Source: Opeltia flavorubescens | Taxonomy: Eukaryota; Ascomycota; Lecanoromycetes; Teloschistales; Teloschistaceae | Direction of reading: 5' to 3' | Assembly: GCA_000442125.1 (NCBI GenBank) | Contig: KE546974.1 | Coordinates: forward strand, 1-64,000 | DNA: 64,000 nt | In this document: one piece after another, positions 40,246 through 50,379 of the stretch | Position numbering within the stretch: position 1 is the first letter of the stretch | Layout of the letters: every line of letters starts with the position of its first letter | Made by a program: the position numbers and the translations under genes | Notes under the pieces: generated by a model | Told to the model about the DNA's origin: nothing | Database searches by the model: none | What the model saw: only the letters and a program-made list of their open reading frames with translations

Positions 40246-41990
40246 GTGCAGCCATTTCGAGCATGGGTGGATAGAGGACGAGATTATCTTGCTCTCGGAT
40301 CAAGCCAATTATACAGCAGTAAATTGCTGAAGTTGCGTGAATTATTCTGTTCTGCTGTTCAAAATCGGTTCAATTTCTTCTTCAAATTTCAACATTTTGG
40401 AGCTAACAATGTGCCAAGATATGGTCGCTACTATCGAGGTTCTCTGAGTAACGTGCTCTTCATTCTTGACATCTGTTGTGACGAAGAACAGCCCTTACAA
40501 TTAATCAAGTGGCCAATAGAACTTTTTACAGGCCTGACGGCACTAAGTAGGATCTACTTCAGCGTCACAGAGTAGTTTTTATTCAATCAAGGATTAGAGT
40601 GTGCATTGAAGGTGTTTACGCAGAGGAACGGCGGCTTTTCTGTAGAGACAGACCTTTTGTCATTTCCGCTGATTGTTGCCACGCATCTCCGAACGTTCTA
40701 TGGGCCCGACAAGGTTAGAGCCTCATATCGTCCAGTATTCACGGACATAGCTTTGGCTGTTATTGAAGCGTCTGAATCAAAGTACGGGATTATGCCTAGA
40801 TATGAGATGATGTACAAAGGCTTAGCGTTCCGATACAAGGCTATCGATCTGTTGATTGCCAAGAACGAGAAGGAAGCAGATGCTTGGTGGGAAAAAATAA
40901 CCGCAGTTGACACCATTCTCTATCCACCACAAACCAATTCCGAAATTAATGTGCCTCTGCTGGCAACTTCGGATGACTTAACTACAGAGCAGCAAAATCA
41001 ACTCGCGATAGACCACTTCACCATACTGAACGATGAGCGTTTGCGATCTTGGCTAGCAGTAAGAGGCCCAAACTTCTGGAACTGGCTCAAGAGTACTATC
41101 CTTCAAAAAGCTATTGGTGAGAAGGAGATAGAGCTGCTTAACGAGATATCAACCAACCTGCGCCGGTCGTTTACCGTCCACGAGCAGACAGGCGTAACAG
41201 GACTGGATCGCTGGGAATCCTGCTTCCCCATGCAATCAGATATGGTATAATACACCCGCCGACTTCAAAACCCTCAGCAAGTGCTCCTGGAGCTCGAGGT
41301 GGCGATCGAGACCGGTAATTGGGAACAAGCTTACTATTATCACATGGAGCTTTACAACATTGAATCTACACGAGGATATACTCAGGCCGCGCGGCTCTAC
41401 CTTTTCGAAGCCAGAGACGTTTACGTCAAACAATTCGATGAAGCGGGCGAGCCGGCCTTATAGATGTTGTTAGTATCGCATAAAGTGCGCTCGGCCCTTA
41501 ATCAGATGGTTCGAAAGTCAGAGGATAGATTTCGGCGTATCGAGGAACCAATTATAGCTGGCGAGCCGACTGATTGGGACTCATTTGCTCAGCAAACGAA
41601 TGGAGAGCCCTGATAAAGCTAAAACATTTATCGATAATCCGTGTTGCCTAAGACCTCTAGCTTACTATATCCCTGAATCACTTATAAGCAACAACGCTTT
41701 TATTGGTCGTTGAAGTATTGAGAAAGGCGAAGAGGCAGAGGACTGGTGGGCTTTCACGGAGGATACGAATCGTTTTCCCGGCGAAAAGTCGAGATTTTGA
41801 GTCCGTCAGCGTCAAGTGGGCTAGGTCCATTACAGCTGATTAAGAAGCGTTTATTACTCGCTACTATAAGACGGACGTGTACCAATGAACAGCAATTGCT
41901 TAAGATTGAGAGAGATATCATTAACGAGAGGCTTGTATTGCTACACTGAATCTAATCTCTACCAGATCCCTTTCTTTGAGGAAAAGAAAA
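40246..41990 (+). pseudogene. Decayed unidentified protein gene with RIP-type stops
   Basis: One frame stays open from 40183 to 41613 apart from three internal stops: TAG at 40573, TAA at 41248 and TAG at 41461. All three are what CAG or CAA become after CpA-to-TpA change. Between the stops the frame encodes ordinary-looking soluble protein, for example LRSWLAVRGPNFWNWLKSTI and ELEVAIETGNWEQAYYYHME. Beyond 41611 coding-like sequence seems to go on in shifted frames (AEDWWAFTEDTNRFPGEKSR near 41730-41790), with several more TAA and TGA stops to about 41990. No ATG starts the frame; the first usable start-like codon is GTG at 40246, so the 5' end may be lost in the border. I do not recognise the family. 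It lies within 2 kb of the RIP block, so RIP leakage is the simplest cause. Confidence 0.65.
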
Positions 41991-42144
41991 GTGGAAAAAA
42001 GTCAGCTCGAGGACGTCTCCTCTCACGAAGAAGCTATTACATGATGCAAAACCCGCTTGAAAAGCTCCTCCCAGTCATCAATTCGTTGCGTCGTCTCTCC
42101 TCTGATACCTCGATATTCTGCAGGAATCTTGCTACTTCCAATGG

Positions 42145-42736
42145 CTAGTCGAAGACACAATCATAGGAGCTCATTTGATTGTCGAACCCTATGGTTTTTA
42201 GATTGGAATAACCTGGGTATCTGATATTGGTGAAATAATCGCCCTTGCAACCGTCATCTCTATTTCATCGTCGTTAGCGTGATCGGGGATTCTCTTTTTT
42301 CCTTCTTCAGTGTAGATACTGCGCTGCAGGACTTAGGACATACTTGTAAATAGTGCATCTCTGGCCTTTTTCGGGGCCAAAGGCGGATATACGATCATTG
42401 AATTCACTAAACTTGCCGACTATATTTCAATACCTATATCAGCCTTTGTCGCTGTTCTTATATCACGTGCTCGTGGAAGTTGAGGAGATTTGGATGAAGA
42501 CTCGGGGTTATCTTACTGCAGTCTCGCTGGGGGGCGTATTTTGTAATACAGATACCTCCCCAACCGGGGTCTGTGCAGAGTTTGACGCTAAGTTGCTTAG
42601 CTTGAGCATTTTCGCCTACTACGCTGGCGGTGGCATTGCTTTCGAGTTCGCTTGAGTGAACGACAGGCTCCACGGGCGAAGTAGAAGCCAGGGTACTGAG
42701 AGCTGCAAGGAGAATGTAGGCGAATTTGGCATGCAT
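42145..42736 (-). CDS. Small secreted six-cysteine protein (crystallin-like pattern)
   Basis: Three-exon model: 42736-42517, 42419-42344 and 42259-42145, 136 residues. Intron 1 (42420-42516, 97 nt) has donor GTAAGA and a TAG acceptor. Intron 2 (42260-42343, 84 nt) has donor GTATGT, a GCTAAC branch site and a TAG acceptor. Lengths are 220, 76 and 115 nt and join in frame. The first residues MHAKFAYILLAALSTLAS form a clear signal peptide. The mature part has six cysteines (KLC, GGIC, QRDC, QRC, DGC, YDC) and the segments ISAFGPEKG and YPGYSNL near the end. These are typical of a family of fungal secreted proteins with a beta/gamma-crystallin-like cysteine pattern; that family link is from memory and tentative. 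The unspliced frame would end after 92 codons and lose the last three cysteines, so the spliced form is strongly preferred. Probably extracellular, possibly effector-like. Confidence 0.82.
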
Positions 42737-42862
42737 GATGGATGATCTTGAGTTTTCCTTGGCAGGGATGGGACAATGTTTGAGGTTCAAATGGCACTTA
42801 GATGTAGATGGATGAGGATTGAAGTTGATGGTAGGATAGTATTGACGGGAGCATTGGAGAGG

Positions 42863-42871
42863 CTTTATATA
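42863..42871 (-). promoter_or_regulatory. TATA box of the secreted six-cysteine gene
   Basis: TATATAAAG on the minus strand, 127 bases upstream of the ATG at 42736. Position and sequence suit a core promoter. The large gene at 50238 has the same arrangement. Confidence 0.55.
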
Positions 42872-42879
42872 AGTCTGTT

Positions 42880-44580
42880 GTCAGCTCTTATTGTTGTTGG
42901 ATCGCGTTTTCTGGTCAGACTCACCGATCTCTTACTTACAGCCATACAAACTCCTCCACCTTAATACCACTCAGCTGAGACATTATCCTTTCAACGGCGC
43001 AGAATCAATGGTTACCAAGCTCGTGTCACCGTCTTGGATTCCACGTATTACATCTCTGACAGTCCCAAAATGACCCGGTGATGAACTTAAGCTGCTGATG
43101 TCTGTGTCATTCAGCATCTTTCATTGATGCGTGTTGCTTCCTTGGGCCATTGATTTCCACATATAGATGTAAGATGATGATCTTAAGACAGCTTATCGCG
43201 AGATCGGAGAGAGCCGCCGACCTGAATTGTAGTATACCATCAGCTGCGCGTTCCTGGGGATGCTCTCCCATCCATTTTGAGTTACATCGAAGGTCAGGCG
43301 ACAGATAGCGGTCAAGGGAAATATGTGAGGTTCGACTCGATTATCAGCAGAAACCCGAGGCATGGTAATATCAGGAGCAGCAGCATGATGAATAATCTCT
43401 TGGCTCACCGACTGTTGCCGTGTGATCCGCACGGAGCGGCCCGTCCCATATGCGAGCCAGTCATTTGTCTAATCTATGGGGCTAGGCGCTGCCCGACGAA
43501 AACAAGCTTTACGGATAAGAAAGCTTACTTGACACGACTAGCAGGTCATCCTGGCCATGCCTCGAAGGATTTGGCGACTAGGTAAAAAGAACTCGGATAA
43601 ACGAATCCATGATGAATACCGACTTACTATTAAAGCAGCTCCCGGTACATTGGTCACATACGTCAGGTGATGATAGAAGTCCCAACGAGGAAAAGGAGTA
43701 CCACTTAGAAAGATCTTAATCGCTGAAGCTATTAAAGAAACACAGTATTCTATGTAGAATCAGATGTTTTTGCCATATCAACGTGCTGGGTCGTGGTGCG
43801 CAGTCAGCAATCATAGTGTCTGACACGCCTTGACGCGAGGACTGCTGCATGAACATAATTTACGCTCGCTGACAACCATATCTACTAGCTCTAAGGAAGC
43901 GGAAGAAATGGTATGCTATGCGCGTCAGGATTGGCATGCAAGTCAGCAGGAAACGGAAGCTGTATACGACGTAACCAAACGTTCGTGCATTTCGACAGAG
44001 CCAGAAAACACTACCAAGGGTATCCTTCTTGTCGCAGTATGCTGGTCCGCTCTTCGGACGTAGTCAAAAGCTGCAGTGATTGCGGAAAGTGTAAGACCTC
44101 GCACAGACTCTTCACATTGGGATCTTACGATGAAAGCTACAATATCCTCCGTTGCTTTTTGGGGGACGAGAACAGTATATTGCGAGAGCACGAAAGCTGG
44201 GCCAAGCCTAGCCTGAAAGCCGCACGGTGAACGGGAAGAGCGTCTGCGAGGACGGCAAATCTTTCCCTCTTCGACCCGTATCAGGCTTTTGGAACCGTGG
44301 AAATACCCCCGTCGACTTCTCGTTTATTTGCCGAAAGCAGTAAGGGTACGCGGCAATTAACCCAACATTTCCATGGCACGGACTGATCTGGCTGTAGATG
44401 CGTCATGTCTCGTGTGGAAGAGGAATAGTTAACAACCTCAATGTTATTGCGACGAGAAGGCTTGAGGTTCGCAGCATTCTTCATACCTCAGCGTTAAATT
44501 CAAGAACAGTCAGTCACTGGAAGATTTCAAGCTCGCCAAAATTTAGACGTCATTTGAATTTGAATAAGTTCAAGAGGTTA
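42880..44580. other. Intergenic region, no supported gene
   Basis: About 1.7 kb of normal base composition. Only short overlapping frames of about 100 codons or fewer occur on both strands, without signal peptide, recognisable domain or convincing splice sites. It may contain promoters for the flanking genes or gene fragments. Confidence 0.5.
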
Positions 44581-44582
44581 CT

Positions 44583-45051
44583 ATGATGTTTCAGTCTATC
44601 GCACCCTCTGCCAAAGTCCTTGCCATGGACATGATCATCTGGATATTCCTGATCGCGACGACATCAGGGTTTGAGAACAAGTTAGTATCACTCCTCTCCC
44701 CATCCATTTCCTCCCTTCACTAACTCATCCACTTCCCCTCCTAGCTGCAAAGGCTCGACGATACCCCTGTCATGGCCTAATTGCCAAGAAGGTCTTACCC
44801 GCCTCAAAGTATCCGACAAATATACCAACGGACAAGAATTTAGCCACGGAGATTGTATGGTCCAATACCGCACCGACGGCTCCGGCCCACAGCCATTGTT
44901 AGGCAGTGTGATTCTGAAGACTGCCAATGCAATCCTTGACGATTGTATGGATATGAATGGGACGTCGCATGGAAGTTTTGGGACTGGGAATTGCGACAAG
45001 TGTCATGTCACGATCAATTATCGGTGCTGTGATTTCATGGATCGAGCCTGA
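44583..45051 (+). CDS. Small secreted eight-cysteine protein (KP4-like pattern, tentative)
   Basis: Two exons: 44583-44680 and 44745-45051 (98 and 307 nt, joined in frame), 134 residues. The 64-nt intron has donor GTTAGT, branch CACTAAC (44718-44724) and a TAG acceptor. The N terminus is hydrophobic (MDMIIWIFLIATTSG from the fourth in-frame ATG, after MMFQSIAPSAKVLA), consistent with secretion. The mature part has eight cysteines. An NCKGS segment opens it, GTGNCDKCHVTINYRC lies near the end and a GQEFSHGDC segment lies between. The order NC-GS, cysteine pairs and a late TxNY-type strand recalls the KP4-like secreted protein family, but I could not test that; it may be another cysteine-rich effector type. 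Start choice between 44583 and later ATGs is open. Confidence 0.75.
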
Positions 45052-45511
45052 GGTGGAATGGCGGAGTCTGAGAGCAATTCAGAAGGAGGAGAGATGGAGG
45101 TTCTGCAAGTTCGTTGATTTTCAGCCTGCTAATCTTTAAACATCAAAGTCTTGTTTATGTTTGGGTTCTTGAATCATCGTCTTTTCAGCGGACGAGTACT
45201 TCTCAACTACTAAGAAAGTCAATTCCGAGGCTTGCGGAAGATGCCATAAGATTAGAAAATTGCTCAGCGTATTTAGTAATTTGTTACTAGAATTTCGCAA
45301 AAATAGATGATGACGCATGGTTCAATGGAAATGGCATAGTGTATGATAACATCTAAAGCGACAGACTGTTGTTCAAATTCTGCGTTGCGAACATTCAAGA
45401 GCTGCATATTGTCCTCCGACCGTTGAAAGAGTGACACCTACCCTACGGCTGCCAACAGTTGTCATCGCCATCATTGTCCCAAACATGCACCTATTATCGA
45501 AGATGGAACCC

Positions 45512-48500
45512 TCAAGCAGTCATGGACAGGGGACTGATGCCCTGCATATCAAAAACCGCAAGCCACGATTCTGCCCCCACCCTGACTTCCTCCCAAGCGT
45601 CCTCAATCTTCGCCGCATCATCGTAAGTAATGGACATCTTCCCTTCTCCCCAGGACCTTTTCTCCCCGGCACCATCGACAGCTTCACGAAGAGTCTTATC
45701 CCAGAACGAGGTCATTGAATCAAGAGTTTCAGAAAGGTTTCCAACGCCAGTCATGAGGCGCTGGAGTGGTGTCTGTAGAGCGTCAAGATGTTCAACGGAT
45801 TTGGCCATGGTATTTGCAGCTCCGCGTATAGCCTCGACGAGGACGCTTAATGCTTCGAGCGAGATGTCGCCGAAGATGGAGCGGCCGAAGTTTGTTGTCA
45901 TTGCGACGTTTTTGACGGAATGCTTGACGGCTTGGAAGGTCGTCCAAGCTTTCTGGGCTTCCTTGACTCCCTTCTCTATCTTTTCGGAGCTGTCTCCTTT
46001 TTTCGGGGCTGCTTTTTTGGCTGGAGGCTTCTCGTCATCTCCGCTGTCTAACTTCTTTGGTTCGGTGTGGGTCTTGTCTTCGTCGGTCTCTTTGCCGCTC
46101 TGTTCCGTGTCGTCTTTGATTCCGTTTTCGTCGCCAGGGTCAGCACCTTTGCTCTTCTCATCGTTTCCAGATTTCTCATCCCCGCTTATGATGGAAATGG
46201 CACCACCAATCGCTGGCAGGGCGCCCGCGGCGGCTCCGATTCCTCCAGCTCCCTGTATACCGAGCACCACAGCTCCGACAAGCGCTCCACTTGCGAACCC
46301 TGCCAAGGCGCCATAGATGATTATACCAACGACACGATCGCGATATTGGTTGTTCGTCGCCATAAGATCCTTGTTTACTGTGCCGATCTTATCATTGATG
46401 TCCTTGGCCGTTGATTTGGCGTGCTCTAGTGCAGCACTGAAATCCGCGGATGATCGGGTGTAGTTTTTCTTCGCCAAAACTGCTGCCTCTGTTGCCATGT
46501 GGAGACTGATTTGGGTTGTCTTCATAATTGCATGAGGGCTGACCTGGCCTCTGGCTGCCTTTTTAGCTCGTAGACTCTGCAAGATTGCCAAGGCGTGTAC
46601 TTGCTGCACAGCGTCATACTCGATGGCCATCATTTGCACATAGCTCCTCCGAGCGCTTTGAATGGTTTCAGATAAGGTGACGCTTCGTGTATCCTCTTCA
46701 CTCCAGTAGCTCACGATATCATGTGTCCAGGGTAAGATTTGGAGTTGATTGATGCTTGACCATACTGCCTTGGCATCATCTGCCTGGCGTAGAAGTTGGG
46801 GGTACAAATTGAGTTCTGGTGATAGAAGCTTGACTAAAGCTGACCCACCTTTTTCCGGAGCAAGCTGAATGTCTTCCAGAGTCATGACATCCCGTTGTGG
46901 CTCTGTGTTGGGTGCACCAGTCATTCGCAAGAGGTCTTGAGACTGCTGACGAAGCGTTCGCCATTGAACTTGCATGATTTCTCGATATGTCGTTGGATCC
47001 TCCTTCAGCTGTAGTCGCAAAGCAGTAAGAGTATTGTAGATTGAGCCAAGATTAGACCCCACACCTTTACACAAATCCATCCATGTCTGTGATTGCCCTT
47101 GGAAAGAAGTTCCCGAATTCAGAGCCTGCTCAAGCCCTTGTCTCATGACCAATTGCTGGGCGATCTGGCCTTGGATCTCGTCAAGAGCCTTTTTAAATTC
47201 CACGGCAAGCCCTAGGGGGTTAAGCCATTTGAGACTGGGTTTCCGAGCCTCCTCAGCTCGAGCATTTCTCATGTTCTCTAAGGCGCGCATTCGATCAGTG
47301 CATACATTAATACGCATTTGCAGTTCATTTTGAAATTCTCTTGCTCCGCTAGCGAAAATGGAGAAAGAATTGTTCGCCTGAGTTGCAAGTGACTGAGCTT
47401 TCAGACAGGTTTGAGCCGCGCGCTTTTGGTAATCCGCAGCTAGAAGGAGTTGCTTTTCTTCTGTAGGAAAGTCTGGTATTTTGTCGGCCCACTCTTGAGC
47501 TGCACCAGCCAACGACATCATTTGTGTTGTCATATTTACAACGTTGTTTCGCGCCTCGCACGCCGCCGCATTGAGTGTAGTCACGATAGGGATAGAGATG
47601 GGGGTTTCGATCCTAGAAACAAGGATTCCCATCGTGGGAAGTAATGCTGCCGGATTGAGCCAATTCCCGTTTGTAACCACTTTACGGAATCCGTCAACGA
47701 AGCTGGATAGGTCGGAGAGCTCGAGATCTTCGTGCTTCTCCAGGTAAGAGTCAAAGTCTCCGGCTTCCAGATCCATTTGAGCTTGCTGACATATGGTGGT
47801 GAATTTTTGCTCAGACCTAATATCAAGCGTCTCGCCGTGGCTCGCAGCGGGTAGCATCGTACCTTCAAAGTAGATGGCATCCTGGGCCTCCTCATCGTCA
47901 TCTGTGGGAAGGTGAATGTTACAAGCATTCAGTACCGAAAGATACTTCTCGGTCCCTGTGATAATTTTCTTCGTTACTTCAACTGCGGCGTCGATTGATG
48001 AGGTGTCCTCAAGGATACCCATACCGAGCTGTTTACTGGTAGCATTGTCCATTGTTTTGACATCTCGGGTATAATAGAGTAGGGTACCCCAAAAAAGGTT
48101 AACATTACCGTAAAGACCCTCCAAGGCCTGAAAATTTTTAACCACGAAGTCGAGCTCATCAATCGCAATTTTGACGTCTCGGATCTGACTCTCCAGTTGT
48201 GAGATGCTATTTGCCAGATCTGTCATCTGGCGACCAAAGGTGACGGCTGCGACAAGCCCACCGACGAAGAGAGCGCCTGCTGCAACGCATCCGAAGAAGC
48301 CGACGCCCGTGCAAAGACATAATATCGTGATGCCAAGTCCTATCAGAGAGTCAGTCGGCAATGAAAGATGACATAAGATAGCGACAAGATATCGGGGACG
48401 TACCAAGAACTGCAACAGCAATGGATGCCCAGAATGCGCCACTCAGCTTTTTATAAGCTTCCTTGGACGCACTTAGCTGTCCCTCAAGCGACTTTAGTCG

Positions 48501-50238
48501 ATCTCTTAGCAGGATCAGCTGCTGGTCAAGTTGTGATCGAACATCAGTCAAGTCGCCAGCCATGAGATTGACAGTGTCCTTGCATTTCTCTGTCTGCGAC
48601 GCCAATATCTTTGACCAGACCATTGCATGCTTCGCGTACTTCTTGCCCTCTTTGACTGCAGCTTTCTGCTTGTCATCGTCATTGGAGGTTGCATATGTTT
48701 TTGCCGAATCCTGCAATTGCTGTAAAAAGACCTTGTGGGTGATGCCGAAGGCATGCAGTCTATTGACGACAGGGTACAGGGTCGTCTGTGTCTCTATGTA
48801 CCGGGAGCGAAGAGATTTGGTCAAGACGTGCAGGTCCAGAACGACACCAGGAGATGCGACACCTAGGTGTGTTACGCCCTGCTGAGGTAGCCAGCGTTTC
48901 CAATTAAGTTTCATGTCCCCACCCTCCTGCGTCTCCTTGGTTACCTCGACGATCCGCCGATAGAGATATCCATCCGCCTGAACTCCAACTGGTCCCACGT
49001 CCGTAGCCGTGAGCTCCGAAATTGGGGTAATCTGGAATTTATCGGTCGCGGTGAAGGTCTTTTCGGCGAAATTCATCGACAGATTCCAAGTATTATTGTT
49101 GCTGTCGAGGGCAACAACACGATTGTTCCAATAGGATATTGCCTTCAAATCCAGATTCTTGGCTTGCTCCTCGGCCGAAGTGTTTCTCATAGGCTTGAAA
49201 GAGTTCGAGCTTCGAAGATCGTCGCCGTCCAAGACCATGATTGAAGACTCTTGGGTAAGGATGAGCAATTGAAATTGAATCTGATCGCGAGCAGCCGAAA
49301 GAACAGCGAAAGGAACAATGCTCTTGAGATTTGGATTGGGAAAGCACTTGTCTCCCACTTTTTCCCAGTCTTTGAGGTAAAGCTTTGGCCATTGGTTCAC
49401 GGCTTGCTTGAGTTCGGGATCATCCTGAGGCCGATGCTTCCTTCGCCAAAGGCTTGTCCCAACCGCGAGACAAAGATCGCCCTTGTAGGGGAATAGGTGA
49501 GTTGCCTTGGCACTTGTGATATTTGCTCCTTCGGGAAGTGATCCAAAGATAGCCCAGTCGTCCTGGACCCCGGTGGCCGAGCTTTGAGTTTTGATGTACA
49601 TGATATTGTCGCCTTTGATACCAACAACAGGCACGTTGTTGAGAACGGCGCTGTAGTTCTTCAGGTATGGTTTGTCCTAGTCCATGAATTAGTCCATAGG
49701 CCGTTGAGATTATTTCTTGATCCACACTTACAATCACAGCATCGAATTTCTGAACGATTGGCCCCATTCCACTAGCCATCTTGTCAAGAGTCTCTGCTTG
49801 TCCACCCAATCCAGTCTTGGAGCCTGACATAGCTTCGGTGATTTTCTTGGAGGCATCCTGGGGACTGACAGGCTGAGCATCCATGGCTTGGATAGACATA
49901 GGAGCCACGGAGTGGTCGTTCGATGCTGAGTCGTCAATGTCAGATACTTCGGTGACCTTCGCCGACGACCCGCTGTCAGGATCAGGTTGCTGAGAAGTCT
50001 GGGCATCAATTCGTTTGTCTAGGTCCTGAATCGTCCGGCTCAGTGCGCCAAGGGCCTTGAATGATCATTTAAATAAAATATATGGCTCGGCTTCGCCTTC
50101 ACTTACCTTCTCTCGAGCAATATCGCTCTCAATCTGTTCGGCAGGACTAAGTTCAATGTCGGCTACTTGGCTGGCCTCGGTCTCAGCTTGATCTGAGAGC
50201 ACCGATATGCCCGCAAGAATCAGCCCGATAGGAATCAT
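45512..50238 (-). CDS. Large modular protein: propeller-like part, coiled coils, two glycine-rich membrane segments
   Basis: Four-exon model: 50238-50107, 50055-49732, 49676-48404 and 48339-45512, giving 1518 residues. Introns are 51, 55 and 64 nt; donors are GTAAGT, GTAAGT and GTACGT, acceptors end AAG, TAG and TAG, and phases are 0, 0 and 1. All lengths agree. The start MIPIGLILAGISVL is a short secretion-signal-like stretch. Residues about 150-420 show spaced short beta-like stretches (DDWAIFGSLPEG, GDLCLAVGTSLW, YWNNRVVALDSNN), suggesting a propeller or lectin-like module. Residues about 420-570 are helical. A hydrophobic segment lies at about 567-610 (LGLGITILCLCTGVGFFGC). A long helical region follows. 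A second segment lies at about 1247-1297 (GALAGFASGALVGAVVLG), then a charged Asp/Glu/Lys linker to about 1360 and a helical end. This plan recalls large alpha-helical pore-forming proteins; that is inference only. No family is recognised. Confidence 0.85.
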
Positions 50239-50361
50239 TGTAGAGTAAGCTTCGTGGAACTAGAAAAGATTGGGACGTTTATAGATAGCTGCGTTTTGCG
50301 ATGATTGAAGTCCTTGTCACTGTGTGAACATGAAAGAAGACGCAAGGGACCTCTCACAGCT

Positions 50362-50369
50362 CTTATATA
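50362..50369 (-). promoter_or_regulatory. TATA box of the large modular-protein gene
   Basis: TATATAAG on the minus strand, 124-131 bases upstream of the ATG at 50238. The same motif sits at almost the same distance from the ATG in the secreted six-cysteine gene, supporting both start choices. Confidence 0.55.
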
Positions 50370-50379
50370 CACTTTACCG

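Noticed and set aside
45630-46316. 228-codon plus-strand frame
   Set aside because: It lies antisense to the last exon of the large gene; its low-complexity content mirrors the charged linker and helices on the other strand.
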